Part shown: positions 16,815 through 25,701 of the stretch, in pieces
Layout of the letters: the number at the start of each line of letters is the position of its first letter
Numbering within the stretch: the first letter of the stretch is position 1
Assembly: GCA_022819985.1 (NCBI GenBank)
Contig: JAJEGH010000036.1
Span: 1 to 64,000, forward strand
DNA: 64,000 bases
From: Alphaproteobacteria bacterium
GTDB taxonomy: Bacteria > Pseudomonadota > Alphaproteobacteria > Bin65
Direction of reading: 5' to 3'
The notes under the pieces: generated by a model
Database searches by the model: none
What the model was told of the DNA's origin: nothing
What the model saw: the letters and a program-made list of their open reading frames with translations, nothing else
Translations under genes and position numbers: made by a program

Positions 16815-17546
16815 ATGCCGGATTCCCTCCACGATCCTTCGTTCGACCAGATGCTCGATCAACTGGTCGAGGGCTATCGCATCCTCGACATGGAGGGCCA
16901 CACGGATATGGCCCAGGGCTTCGTCGGGATGCGCGATCCTGACGGCCGCGGTTTCTGGCTCAAGCGGACGGGCATCAGCCTTGGAGAGGTCGGCGCCCGG
17001 AACGACCTGATCCTGGTCGATTTCGACGGCAATCGCCAGGAGGGTTCCGGTGGTCTGCATGGCGAATGGCCGATCGTTTCCGAGATCCTGTTGCGCCGGC
17101 CGGATGCTGTAGCGGTAGGGCATACTCATCCGTTCCATACCTGCCTCTTCGCGGCGGCGACTGCGCCCTTTCAGGCGGTCGCCCACGAAGGCAGCTATCT
17201 GAAAGGCCCGATCGGCCGTTTCACCTATACGTCGAACCTGATTCTGACCAAGGAAGTCGGCCAAATTCTGGCCGACGATCTTGGTGCCGCCCAAGCGGTT
17301 CTGATGGTCAATCACGGCGCGACCTATGTCGGCCGTTCGGTGCCGGAATGCATCCTTGCCGGAGTCTGGCTGGAAAAGGCGTGCAGTGCGTTGATAGCCC
17401 TGAAAGCGACCGGGCTGGACTGGATTGCGCCGGACCAGAGCGAACTCGACGAAAAGTACGAGACGATCATGGGGACGGGTTTTGTCGACCGCTCCTGGGC
17501 GTATTACCGGCGCAAGCTGGCGCGCTTCAAAGGCAATCGCGCCTGA
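16815..17546 (+). CDS. Class II aldolase/adducin family protein
   Basis: A 243-residue cytoplasmic protein of the L-fuculose-phosphate-aldolase/adducin fold. The metal-binding HxH is in VGHTHPFHT and a further conserved His in VNHGATYVG; GISLGEVGARNDLILVDFDGN and LHGEWPIVSEILLRRPDAVAV are typical surrounding segments. The start at MPDSLHDPSF (16815) is preferred over an ATG 48 bases upstream because the first 16 residues there are unlike the family. It is followed after 71 bp by a TAXI binding-protein gene. The substrate, probably a hydroxy or keto acid brought in by the TRAP system, is not known. Confidence 0.82.
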   Translation: MPDSLHDPSFDQMLDQLVEGYRILDMEGHTDMAQGFVGMRDPDGRGFWLKRTGISLGEVGARNDLILVDFDGNRQEGSGGLHGEWPIVSEILLRRPDAVAVGHTHPFHTCLFAAATAPFQAVAHEGSYLKGPIGRFTYTSNLILTKEVGQILADDLGAAQAVLMVNHGATYVGRSVPECILAGVWLEKACSALIALKATGLDWIAPDQSELDEKYETIMGTGFVDRSWAYYRRKLARFKGNRA

Positions 17547-17617
17547 AGCAATCCTGCCCATCCGGATTGCCCGTAAGCGTCGACGGCGGCGGCAATGTGA
17601 AATCGGGAGGAAGGAAA

Positions 17618-18580
17618 ATGCTCAGAAATATTCTCAAGTGGAGCTTGATTGCGGCGCTACCGCTCGCCGCCTCGCCGGCGACGGCACAGACCTACGGCCT
17701 GGCAACGAGCGCGCCCGGCGGTCTCCTGCACGCATTGGGCACTGCGCTCTCCAAGGTGATCAGCGAAAAGACCGGCCTGCGGGTTCGCGTCCAGCCTTTC
17801 GGAGGCACGTCGCAGTCGCTGCCGCTGATCGATTCGGGCGAGGTCAGCGTCGGCATGAACAACGTTACGGAGTTCGACTTCGCCTACAACGGCACCGGAT
17901 TCTTCGCCGGCAAAAAGCACCCGAACCTGCGCCTGGTCGGGGTGATGGTGCCGTATTTCTTTTCGGTCGCCGTGAAGAAGGACTCGCCGATCCAATCGAT
18001 CGCGGACCTGAAGGGCAAGCGGATGCCGACGGTGTATCGCTCCCAGAAAATCGCCGGGCTTCTGTTCCGCGCCACCCTCGCCACCGAAGGTCTCCGGGAG
18101 TCCGATCTCAAGGGCGTGCCGGTCCCGAATGTCGGGCGCGGCGCCAACGATTTTGCCGCGGGAAAGACCGACGGTTTCTTCTTCGCCATTGGCGCCGGCA
18201 AGGTTGCCGAGACCAGCGCCAAAGTGGGCGGTATCCGCTTCCTGCCATTGTCCGGTTCCGGCAAGGCGCTGGCCGGCATGCATGGGATCGCACCGAAAAC
18301 CTTTCTCCGGACCCTCAAGCCTGCCAAGCGGCTCGTCGGAATTGTCAGGCCGACGCAGGTGATGGGCGATTATTTCACGCTGATCGCCAGCACCAAGGTT
18401 TCGGACGATACGATTTACCGGATGACCAAGGCGGCCTACGAAAACAAGAACGCGCTGATAAAGGCGCACGGCGCCTATCGGTTGTTCCAGCCGAAAGGCA
18501 TGGCGAAAGACTACGGCCTGCCATATCACGCCGGCGCCATCAGGTTCTACAAGGAGACAGGCCTCCGGAAGCGGAAGTAG
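17618..18580 (+). CDS. TAXI family TRAP transporter solute-binding protein
   Basis: A 320-residue periplasmic protein. It starts after a strong GGGAGGAAGG with MLRNILKWSLIAALPLAAS and a signal peptide probably cut after ASPATA. The mature part begins TYGLATSAPGGLLHALG and has ISEKTGLRVRVQPFGGTSQSLPLIDSGEVSVGM, typical of TAXI proteins, which deliver small carboxylates such as glutamate-like compounds to 12-TM TRAP permeases. The fused permease gene lies just downstream on the opposite strand, its stop only 9 bp away, so the transporter is split over two convergent units. The ligand cannot be read from the sequence. Confidence 0.88.
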   Translation: MLRNILKWSLIAALPLAASPATAQTYGLATSAPGGLLHALGTALSKVISEKTGLRVRVQPFGGTSQSLPLIDSGEVSVGMNNVTEFDFAYNGTGFFAGKKHPNLRLVGVMVPYFFSVAVKKDSPIQSIADLKGKRMPTVYRSQKIAGLLFRATLATEGLRESDLKGVPVPNVGRGANDFAAGKTDGFFFAIGAGKVAETSAKVGGIRFLPLSGSGKALAGMHGIAPKTFLRTLKPAKRLVGIVRPTQVMGDYFTLIASTKVSDDTIYRMTKAAYENKNALIKAHGAYRLFQPKGMAKDYGLPYHAGAIRFYKETGLRKRK

Positions 18581-18589
18581 CGGCCCGGC

Positions 18590-20707
18590 CTACCCGTCGG
18601 CAGATGGCGGCGTTGCAGCAGCGGAACGCCTGCGCTTGCGCCAAATCTCCTGCGCAATCAGGCCGAGGCCCAGCACCAGACCGGCGGCGTCGCTCCACGG
18701 TGTCCACGAGGCTGTCCCGGCCGGGACCATGAGTGCCAAACCGGCAACGCAGAACAGCAATCGCGTCGGCGGATCGAGTCGCCGGCCGAAAAACCCTATT
18801 GCGCCCACCGAGACCAGCCACACGCCGCCCAGGGCGGTGGCAACAGCCAGGGCGACCCGGTCCAGACTTCCGTCGAGCATCAGGCCCGGACCAAGCACGA
18901 ACAGAAACGGCACGACATAGGCCGGCCAACCGAATCGCATGGCGGCGAACCCTGTGCGCATCGGATCGGCGCCTGCCAGGCTGGCTGCCGTGAAGGCAGC
19001 GATCGCGACCGGCGGCGTAATCATCGACATCATCCCGAAGTAGAGGACGAACAGATGCGCCGCCATCGGCCTTACGCCGACTTCGGCCAGCGCCGGCGCG
19101 ACCAGCGCCGCGAGCAGCACATAGACGCCCACCGTGGGCATGCCCATGCCGAGCAGGATGCAAACCCCGGCGGCAATCACGAGGAGCAGGAAAAGGTTTC
19201 CGGCACCCAGTTTCACCAGCACGAAGGTCAGGGCAAAGCTGAGGCCGGACAGGTTCAGGATACCGATGATCAGCCCGGCCGCTGCGCCGATCATGAATAT
19301 GTCCAATACAGCGCGGCCGGTGTTGGCGACCACGACGATGCCGTCGCCCGGTTTCAGCTTCTTGCCCTTGTAGCCGAACGCAACGCCGACCAATACCAAC
19401 GCTATGCACGCGTATAACGCCGAACTTTCCGGCGACAGGTTCAGAAAGAACAGCGAGCCGATCAGCACGCCGAAAGGTATGGGGAATACCCAACCGGCCC
19501 GGACGACAGGCCCGGCGGCCGGAATTTTCTCGGGCGGTACACGCACGATACCGTCGCGCGCCGCCTGCAAATCGGCCTGGATGAGAAGTGCAGCATAGTA
19601 AAGCAACGCCGGAACGAGGGCGGCGACAATGACTTCGCTGTAGGAGGTTTGCAGAAACTCCGCCATCAGGAAGGCCGCCGCACCCATGATCGGCGGCAGC
19701 ATCTGGCCGCCCGTCGAAGCCACCGATTCGATGGCGGCTGCCGAATGTCGCGGGTAGCCGTTGGACCGCATGAGCGGGATCGTCATGACCCCCGTCGATA
19801 CGACATTCGACACGGCGCTGCCGGAGATCGAACCGAACAGCGCGGAGGCAGTCACTGCGATTTTCGCCGAACCGCCGCGATAGCGCCCCATCAGGATGAC
19901 CGACAAGTCGGTGAAAAAGCCGGTACCGCCGGATGCTGCAAGAAGGTTTCCGAACAGGACGAACGCGACCACGATCGTCGTCGCAACGACCATAGGCGTG
20001 CCCAGCAGGGCGTTCGGGTCTATCGTCAGATAGACGATCAACCTGCGCAGGGAGATCGGCCGGCCCTGAAGCTCTCCGGGAACAAGGTGACCGAACAGGG
20101 CAAAAACAAAAAAGGCGACGACGACGATGAACAGGACCAGCCCGACTGTCCGGCGCAGGCCTTCGGCGACCAGCACGATTACGATCGAGCCGACGATCAG
20201 CGCATCGGTTGGCAGGTAGGCGATTTCGTCGGTAAGCGTCGGATACCGGATGGCAATATACCCGGCGGCGGCAAAGCCCGTGACCGCTGCAATGGCGTCG
20301 TACCAGGGTACGGATATGCGCTCGGCGTTCCGCCGCCCCGGCACGACGACGAAAACGAGCGGAAGCGCCAATGCCAGCATCGCGGCAAGGAATTGCTCGT
20401 TGTAGATGACAAGGCCGACAAAACGATACAGATCGGCAGCCCATGCGATCGAACCGAGTGTGACCGACACGGCCAAGGCTTTGCTGACGGCGTACGTTAC
20501 CCCTGTCATGAGTTGCGCGATCCCGTTGAGCGGTTCGAGTTTCTGTTCGACGGCGGCCGGACTGTGTACCGGCGCGGCGGGAAAGTGTACCACGGGCCGG
20601 CCGGCAGCCGGTTTGTTCGCGCCATCGCAAGAACCCGCACTGGAGATGCGCCCCGGAGCGCGGCTTGAAGTTTCTGTAATGTTCCCTATTTCCGGTATTA
20701 ATGCCAT
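18590..20707 (-). CDS. TRAP transporter permease, fused small and large membrane subunits
   Basis: A protein of about 705 residues with at least 16 hydrophobic segments: the 4-TM DctQ-like part first, then the DctM-like 12-TM part with ASALFGSISGSAVSNVVSTG, ASTGGQMLPPIMGAAAF and VGVYVLLAALVAPALAEVG. This fusion is the usual partner of TAXI binding proteins and uses ion gradients to import the bound ligand. The start is uncertain. I chose MALIPEIGN (20707); an ATG at 20755 lies inside a repeated intergenic motif, and the frame stays open to 20968 over repeat DNA that is unlikely to be translated. Confidence 0.88.
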   Translation of the reverse strand: MALIPEIGNITETSSRAPGRISSAGSCDGANKPAAGRPVVHFPAAPVHSPAAVEQKLEPLNGIAQLMTGVTYAVSKALAVSVTLGSIAWAADLYRFVGLVIYNEQFLAAMLALALPLVFVVVPGRRNAERISVPWYDAIAAVTGFAAAGYIAIRYPTLTDEIAYLPTDALIVGSIVIVLVAEGLRRTVGLVLFIVVVAFFVFALFGHLVPGELQGRPISLRRLIVYLTIDPNALLGTPMVVATTIVVAFVLFGNLLAASGGTGFFTDLSVILMGRYRGGSAKIAVTASALFGSISGSAVSNVVSTGVMTIPLMRSNGYPRHSAAAIESVASTGGQMLPPIMGAAAFLMAEFLQTSYSEVIVAALVPALLYYAALLIQADLQAARDGIVRVPPEKIPAAGPVVRAGWVFPIPFGVLIGSLFFLNLSPESSALYACIALVLVGVAFGYKGKKLKPGDGIVVVANTGRAVLDIFMIGAAAGLIIGILNLSGLSFALTFVLVKLGAGNLFLLLVIAAGVCILLGMGMPTVGVYVLLAALVAPALAEVGVRPMAAHLFVLYFGMMSMITPPVAIAAFTAASLAGADPMRTGFAAMRFGWPAYVVPFLFVLGPGLMLDGSLDRVALAVATALGGVWLVSVGAIGFFGRRLDPPTRLLFCVAGLALMVPAGTASWTPWSDAAGLVLGLGLIAQEIWRKRRRSAAATPPSADG

Positions 20708-20744
20708 ACCGCCCGGCAGCGGCACGTCTGCCGCCCGACTGACC

Positions 20745-21545
20745 GAACCTGACATTTCCTGACACTTGCAGCCTCCCTGCCCCTCATCCCGACCGGCCGA
20801 AGGGTTCCCGACGCGGTCTGTCCGACAAGAACCCGAGTCCTGCGACGAGATTCCTCCGCTACGCCGCCCTCCGGGCGGCTCCGGTCGGAATGACGGGAAA
20901 GGGCGGAGAGGAAAGCGGCACGACGAATCCTGACATATCCTGACACATCGCACCGCCTCTCCTGTCACCCCGGACGGAGCGGAGCGACGATCCGGAGTCC
21001 AGGGCCACAGGGAAGACCGTTCGGGTCGACTCTGGGCCCCGGATCGGGGTCCGGGGCGGCACGGCGTTTACGGTCGGTACGAGACCGGAGCGCCATGACG
21101 GAACATGACATTTCATGACACATTGCACGGCCTCGCCTCCCCGTCATTTCGACCGGAGCCCCGGCCCCCGGCCGGGGCGGAGTGGAGAAACCCGATCAGC
21201 GCTCTATCGACGCCGCAGGGCTGTGCCTGTGGCCGGCCTCCGTCGCCAGCCGGTTTTCTCCACTCGCTTCGCTTCGGTCGAAATGACGGGAGGGGAGTGC
21301 GCTTCGGTCGGAATAGCCTGCCCCTTCGGCTTCGCTCAGGGCAGGCTCTGAGCGGAGCCGAAGGGACGGGTGGGCGGTGCGGCCCGCCGCCGGCCGGACA
21401 CGACGGAAAAGGGCGAGGAAAGGAGCGCCATGACAAAACATGACATTCCCTGACACATCCCTTGGAGTGGCCGGCCGGGTGGCCGATCGGGCAGGCGGCC
21501 GGGAACGCCAAATCATTACGAATCCTGACATATCCTGACACATCC
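20745..21545. repeat. Intergenic repeat island with five copies of a TGACAYNYCC direct-repeat motif
   Basis: Five copies of a 16-base motif made of two 10-bp direct repeats, TGACATATCC/TGACACATCC or close variants, all in one orientation: 20750, 20931, 21106, 21441 and 21526 (first base of each). Between them are imperfect hairpin elements containing GGTCGAAATGACGGG or GACCGGAGC-type words. The region is about 800 bases long, upstream of the TRAP permease gene and of the hydrolase gene at 21641. It has no believable coding frame. It looks like nested copies of one genome-wide intergenic repeat family. Confidence 0.85.
21141..21296. repeat. Long imperfect inverted repeat inside the repeat island
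   Basis: The left arm starts CCGTCATTTCGACCGGAGC and continues to GAGTGGAGAAACC; the right arm is GGTTTTCTCCACTCGCTTCGCTTC followed by GGTCGAAATGACGGG. Transcribed, it would fold into a hairpin more than 100 bases long. This looks like a palindromic dispersed repeat (MITE-like or REP-like); no transposase gene is near. Confidence 0.75.
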
Positions 21546-21640
21546 CGACTTCCCCGGTCGGCCGGGCCTTGTCTGCGCGCCGCCGCGGGCGCGCCGCTGC
21601 GGCCGTTGACCGGCCGGGCGAACCGGTCTAGCCGGTCGCC

Positions 21641-22576
21641 ATGAACGTCCCGATGCATCATCTGCCGCCGGCGCTGGTCCCGCCCGAACCGCGGGAGCGC
21701 CACACCGTCGCGCTGTCCGACGGCGCCACGATCATCGTGCGCCGCCACGGCAATCCGGACGGGCCGCGGGTTGCGCTCAGCCACGGCAACGGCATGGCGA
21801 TCGAGGCCTATTACCCGTTCTGGCGCCTGATGCTGGCCGCCTACGACGTGGTGCTGTTCGACACCCGCAACCACGGGCAGAACCCGGCCGACGGCGCCGG
21901 CAACCACAACTGGGACCGGTTCCGGGAGGATTTCGAGGCCGTGCGCGGTGCCATCGACCGGCTGTTCGGGGCCGGGCCGGTCGCGGCCGTGTTCCATTCC
22001 ATGTCGGGCATTTCCGCGCTGCTCCAGACCCGGGCCTACGGCGAGCGCTGGTCGCCGCTGATCCTGATCGACCCGCCGATCTTTCCGCCGCCCGGCCACG
22101 ACCTGCAACGGACCCAGAGCCTCCACATGGAGGACATGGAGGCGATCGCCCTGCGCCGGCCCGACCGTTTCGGCGATCCGGAAGAGCTGGCCGCCGTCCT
22201 GCGCAAGCGGCCCGCCTTCCGCCGCTGGCCGCCCGGCGCGCACGAGCTGTTCGCCCTGGCGACCACGCGCCGGACGGAGGACGGCTGGACCCTCGCCTGC
22301 CCGAAGCGGCTCGAAGCGCAGGTCTTCGCGGCCAATATCGACCCGACGATCTGGCCCCAGGTCGGCGCCATGCCCGGCGACATCGCGGTGGTCGGCGCCG
22401 ATGCGTCGCTGCCGGAGGTGCAGCCGCCGGCCCTGCTCGGCCGGGCGCTGGCGGAGGAACACGGCCTGCCCTACACCATGATCCCCGACTGCACCCATTT
22501 CCTGCAGATCGAGCGGCCCGAGGCCGTGTGGCGCGCCGTCGAGGCCTTCCTGCGCCGCTTCGGCCATGCCGCCTGA
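21641..22576 (+). CDS. Alpha/beta hydrolase
   Basis: A 311-residue hydrolase of the alpha/beta fold. The oxyanion region is ALSHGNGMAIEAYYPFW (about 46-62), followed by VVLFDTRNHGQNP. The nucleophile serine is in VFHSMSGISALL, a variant of the GxSxG elbow in which the first Gly is replaced by His. The catalytic His is probably in IPDCTHFLQIERPEAVW near the end, and the acid in VVGADASLPE. No signal peptide. Substrate unknown; esterase or lactonase activity would fit. It stands alone behind the repeat island. Confidence 0.82.
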   Translation: MNVPMHHLPPALVPPEPRERHTVALSDGATIIVRRHGNPDGPRVALSHGNGMAIEAYYPFWRLMLAAYDVVLFDTRNHGQNPADGAGNHNWDRFREDFEAVRGAIDRLFGAGPVAAVFHSMSGISALLQTRAYGERWSPLILIDPPIFPPPGHDLQRTQSLHMEDMEAIALRRPDRFGDPEELAAVLRKRPAFRRWPPGAHELFALATTRRTEDGWTLACPKRLEAQVFAANIDPTIWPQVGAMPGDIAVVGADASLPEVQPPALLGRALAEEHGLPYTMIPDCTHFLQIERPEAVWRAVEAFLRRFGHAA

Positions 22577-22720
22577 GCCGATGCGGCCCCCCGAAGCAGC
22601 ACCGATGCGGCAACCGCGCGAATTGCCCGCGCCCCGGCGGCGGGCCTATCTGAGCGGCCAAGCCCCTCGCGGCGGTCCGGCTCCCCTGCCGGCATATCCG
22701 CCGTGCGCCGACCGGTTCCG

Positions 22721-23872
22721 ATGCCCCTGCTCGCCCCGCCCGAACCGCAATCGCTGAACGACCTCGCCCGGCTGCTGGGCGCGGAGGTCGTCGGCGACGG
22801 CGAGTTTACCGTGACCGCCGTCGCCCATCCGGTCTTCGCCCCGCACCGGGAGACCCTGGCGCTCGCCATGGACGAGGGCTCCCACGCCCTGCTCCACCGC
22901 AGCCACGCCGGCGCGGCGGTCGTGGCGGCCGGCATGGAGATCGATACGGAACGGTTCGCCGGCGGCCTGGCGGTCGAAGGGCGGCACCGGGTTGCGCTGG
23001 CGCTGCTGACCCGGCTGTTTTCGCCGCCGCTCCGTTTCGCGCCGGGCGTCCATCCCAGCGCCGTCGTCGATCCGGCGGCGAAAATCGGCGACGGCGCCTC
23101 GGTCGGGCCGCTGTGCGTCGTCGGGCCGGACGCGCGGGTCGGGCCGGGCGCCGTGCTGCTGTCCCAGGTCACGGTCGCGGCCGGCGGCAGCGTCGGGGCC
23201 GGCAGCATCCTGCATCCCGGCGTGCGCATCGGCGAGAACTGCGTTATCGGCCAGGGCTGCATCCTGCATCACAACGCGTCGATCGGCGCGGACGGGTTCA
23301 GCTTCGTCACGGCCGGGGAAAGCAGCGTCGAGAGCGTGCAGCGGACCGGAGAAGTCACCGCCTTCAACTTCGATATCCGCCGCATCGATTCGCTGGGCAA
23401 CGTCATCGTCGGCGACAATGTCGAGATCGGCGCGGGCGCCTGCATCGACCGCGGCACCCTCGGCCCGACCCGGATCGGCGACGGCACGAAAATCGACAAT
23501 CTGGTCCAGATCGGCCACAACGCCACGGTCGGCGAAAATGTCATGGTCGCCGGCTGCACGGGCATCGCCGGCAGCGTCACGATCGGCGACCGGGCGGTCA
23601 TCGGCGGCATGGCCGGCATCGCGGACCACAAGAAAATCGGCGACGATGCCGTAATCGCCGCAAAGGCCGGGGTCGCCAGCCATATCGCGGAGCGGGCCGT
23701 TTACGCCGGATTTCCCGCCCTGCCGATCCGGGAGCAGCGCGCGCTGGAGATGAACCAGCGGCGGATCGGCCGCGCCCTGGCCCGGCTTCGCGACCTGGTC
23801 GCGCGCATGGAGCGGCTGGAACGCGCCGCCGGAAGCCTGGAGGTGGAGGACCCGGCGGAAGATGACAGTTGA
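22721..23872 (+). CDS. lpxD: UDP-3-O-(3-hydroxyacyl)glucosamine N-acyltransferase
   Basis: A 383-residue left-handed beta-helix acyltransferase that adds the second hydroxy-fatty acid in lipid A synthesis from acyl carrier protein. The N-terminal uridine-binding domain is followed by hexapeptide repeats from about residue 110 (PSAVVDPAAKIGDGASVGPL onward). The catalytic His lies in LVQIGHNATVGENVMVAGCTGIAGS and IGADGFSFV is the usual pantetheine-side motif. A GTG six codons upstream (22703) is an alternative start. Unlike the standard arrangement, it is not next to bamA, fabZ or lpxA, but lies beside a hydrolase and the rplM operon; it may be a second copy. Confidence 0.88.
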   Translation: MPLLAPPEPQSLNDLARLLGAEVVGDGEFTVTAVAHPVFAPHRETLALAMDEGSHALLHRSHAGAAVVAAGMEIDTERFAGGLAVEGRHRVALALLTRLFSPPLRFAPGVHPSAVVDPAAKIGDGASVGPLCVVGPDARVGPGAVLLSQVTVAAGGSVGAGSILHPGVRIGENCVIGQGCILHHNASIGADGFSFVTAGESSVESVQRTGEVTAFNFDIRRIDSLGNVIVGDNVEIGAGACIDRGTLGPTRIGDGTKIDNLVQIGHNATVGENVMVAGCTGIAGSVTIGDRAVIGGMAGIADHKKIGDDAVIAAKAGVASHIAERAVYAGFPALPIREQRALEMNQRRIGRALARLRDLVARMERLERAAGSLEVEDPAEDDS

Positions 23873-23988
23873 CCGGCGCGGCTCCGCCCTCCCCTGCCGG
23901 TCGGAAAGCGAAACGGAAGCCCGCCGAAATCGCTTCCGGTAATTTATTACCGCAATCATAAATCACTGGAAAAATTGAAATTTCAGCC

Positions 23989-24017
23989 TTGACGCTATGA
24001 TTTTCAGACCCTATCTG
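23989..24017 (+). promoter_or_regulatory. Sigma-70-type promoter of the rplM operon
   Basis: TTGACG, a 17-base spacer, then TATCTG, preceded by an A/T-rich tract like an UP element, about 88 bases before the rplM start. A palindrome CGGTAATTTATTACCG (23937-23952) and a small hairpin with CGGAAGC/GCTTCCG arms (23914-23938) lie just upstream; the latter may end lpxD transcription. Confidence 0.6.
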
Positions 24018-24104
24018 TCGCCGCGTTCACCGACCCCGCTCCCGGCTTGCCGCCGGGCGCCCCGATATCCAGACACGACATCCAGACATGCCGGAACCGA
24101 CCCG

Positions 24105-24575
24105 ATGAAGACCTACTCGGCTACGCCGTCGGACATCGAGAAGAAATGGTGGCTGATCGACGCCCAGGACCTGGTGCTCGGCCGGCTCGCCGTCGAAGTG
24201 GCCGACCTGCTGCGCGGCAAGCACAAGACGACCTACACGCCGCACATGGATTGCGGCGACCATGTCGTCGTCGTCAACGCGGAGAAGGTGCACCTGACCG
24301 GCAACAAGCGGGCCGACAAGCGCACCTGGTGGCACACCGGCTATCCCGGCGGCATCAAAAGCCGCACGATGGCGCAGATCCTGGAAGGCAAGCACCCGGA
24401 GCGGGCGATCCGGAAGGCCGTGCAGCGCATGCTGCCGCGCGGGCCGCTGGGCCGGTTGCAGTTCTCCCACCTGCGCGTCTATGCCGGCGCGGAGCATCCC
24501 CACGAGGCGCAGCAGCCGGAGGCGCTGGACCTCGGCGCGCGCAACCGCAAGAACAGGAAGGCCGCGACCCGATGA
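24105..24575 (+). CDS. rplM: 50S ribosomal protein L13
   Basis: A 156-residue ribosomal protein that binds 23S rRNA early in large-subunit assembly. It opens [20 protein letters not shown] and has the typical [40 protein letters not shown] region and the signature [18 protein letters not shown]. The ATG at 24105 is chosen because it is where L13 homology begins, although the frame is open upstream. Its stop overlaps the rpsI start (ATGA), so both are translated from one message. Confidence 0.97.
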   Translation: MKTYSATPSDIEKKWWLIDAQDLVLGRLAVEVADLLRGKHKTTYTPHMDCGDHVVVVNAEKVHLTGNKRADKRTWWHTGYPGGIKSRTMAQILEGKHPERAIRKAVQRMLPRGPLGRLQFSHLRVYAGAEHPHEAQQPEALDLGARNRKNRKAATR

Positions 24576-25165
24576 GCGCACCGGAACATGCCGATACGGC
24601 GGCCGAGGACACCGCTGCCGAAGAAACCGCCGCCGAAGCCGCGGGCGGAGAAGCGGGCGGCGGCGAACAACTGAGCGGCCTGGACAAGGCGGCGGCCACC
24701 CTCGCCTCGCTGCTGCCGACCGGGGCGGCTGCGGCGGCAGAGGACGCGGCCAGGCCGACCGAGCCGAAGCTGGACGCCCAGGGCCGCGCCTACGCCACCG
24801 GCAAGCGCAAGGACGCGGTCGCCCGGGTCTGGATCAAGCCGGGCGCCGGGCGCGTTATGGTCAACGGCCGCGACGCCGAGACCTATTTCGCCCGCGCCAC
24901 CCTGCGCATGGTGATGAACCAGCCCTTCGAGGCGGCGGACCGGCGCGACCAGTTCGACGTCATGGCGACGGTCTCGGGCGGCGGCCTCAGCGGCCAGGCC
25001 GGCGCGGTGCGCCACGGCATCTCCAAAGCGCTGGCGAATTTCGAGCCGGGCCTGCGCCCGGTCCTGAAGAAGGGCGGCTTCCTGACCCGCGACAGCCGCG
25101 TCGTCGAACGCAAGAAATACGGCAAGGCCAAGGCCCGCCGCAGCTTCCAGTTCTCGAAGCGCTAA
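24572..25165 (+). CDS. rpsI: 30S ribosomal protein S9 with an Ala/Glu-rich N-terminal extension
   Basis: A 197-residue protein. The standard S9 domain starts at about residue 68 ([21 protein letters not shown]) and ends with [17 protein letters not shown], the basic tail that reaches the ribosomal P site. Before it are about 65 extra residues of low complexity, rich in Ala, Glu and Gly, roughly doubling the usual N-terminus. The start is fixed by the ATGA overlap with rplM and by lack of another start before the conserved domain. Extended S9 proteins occur in some alphaproteobacteria; the role of the extension is unknown. Confidence 0.96.
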   Translation: MSAPEHADTAAEDTAAEETAAEAAGGEAGGGEQLSGLDKAAATLASLLPTGAAAAAEDAARPTEPKLDAQGRAYATGKRKDAVARVWIKPGAGRVMVNGRDAETYFARATLRMVMNQPFEAADRRDQFDVMATVSGGGLSGQAGAVRHGISKALANFEPGLRPVLKKGGFLTRDSRVVERKKYGKAKARRSFQFSKR

Positions 25166-25213
25166 GCGCGCCGGACAGTCCCGGGGGGCAGTCCCGGCCA
25201 CCGGGCGACGCGG

Positions 25214-25585
25214 TCAGCCCTCTTCGTCCTCCTCCTCCGCCCCTTCCGGCAGGGGCTGGGTCGCGACATGCTCGACGTAGTCGCGCAGCGTCGCGATCCG
25301 TTTGCGCAGCGTGTGGTTCGGGATCGGCCCGAAGCCGAACATGTAGGCGTGGAGCTCGACGAATGTCTCGTTCTCCGGATCGTCCTCGCTCTCGCGCAGG
25401 AAAACCGCGAATTCCGAGGGATTGCGGAACAGGCGCCCGAGCAGGCCGACCTGTTCCTTGACGTGGAAGGCCCAGCCCGAATCGTTCAGGATGCGGAAAT
25501 GCGGCTGGTAGAACAGCGCCCGCATGAACACGGACAGGTCGTTCGCCGAGCGGGCGATCGTCAGGGTTTCGGTGACACGGGCCAT
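25214..25585 (-). CDS. Conserved-looking protein of unknown function (123 aa)
   Basis: A soluble protein of 123 residues beginning MARVTETLTIARSANDLSVFMRALFYQPHFRILNDSGW and ending in a run of Glu (EGAEEEDEEG). No signal peptide, membrane segment or metal motif; the middle is aromatic-rich (HAYMFGFGPIPNHTLRKRI). The codon pattern and length indicate a real gene, placed between rpsI (convergent) and argC (divergent). I do not recognise the family. Confidence 0.6.
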   Translation of the reverse strand: MARVTETLTIARSANDLSVFMRALFYQPHFRILNDSGWAFHVKEQVGLLGRLFRNPSEFAVFLRESEDDPENETFVELHAYMFGFGPIPNHTLRKRIATLRDYVEHVATQPLPEGAEEEDEEG

Positions 25586-25701
25586 TACGCGTTCTGGACC
25601 TGGGGCGGCGGTCTCACTAGTTCCGCTCCCACCTACAGGACTTTGGCGCCGGCGGGAATGGGCGGAAATTCCGCCGGCTGCACGGAAAGCGGATCGAAGG
25701 C

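Noticed and set aside
20708..20968. N-terminal extension of the TRAP permease through the repeat island
   Set aside because: The extra residues are encoded by dispersed-repeat DNA and the membrane protein is complete without them.
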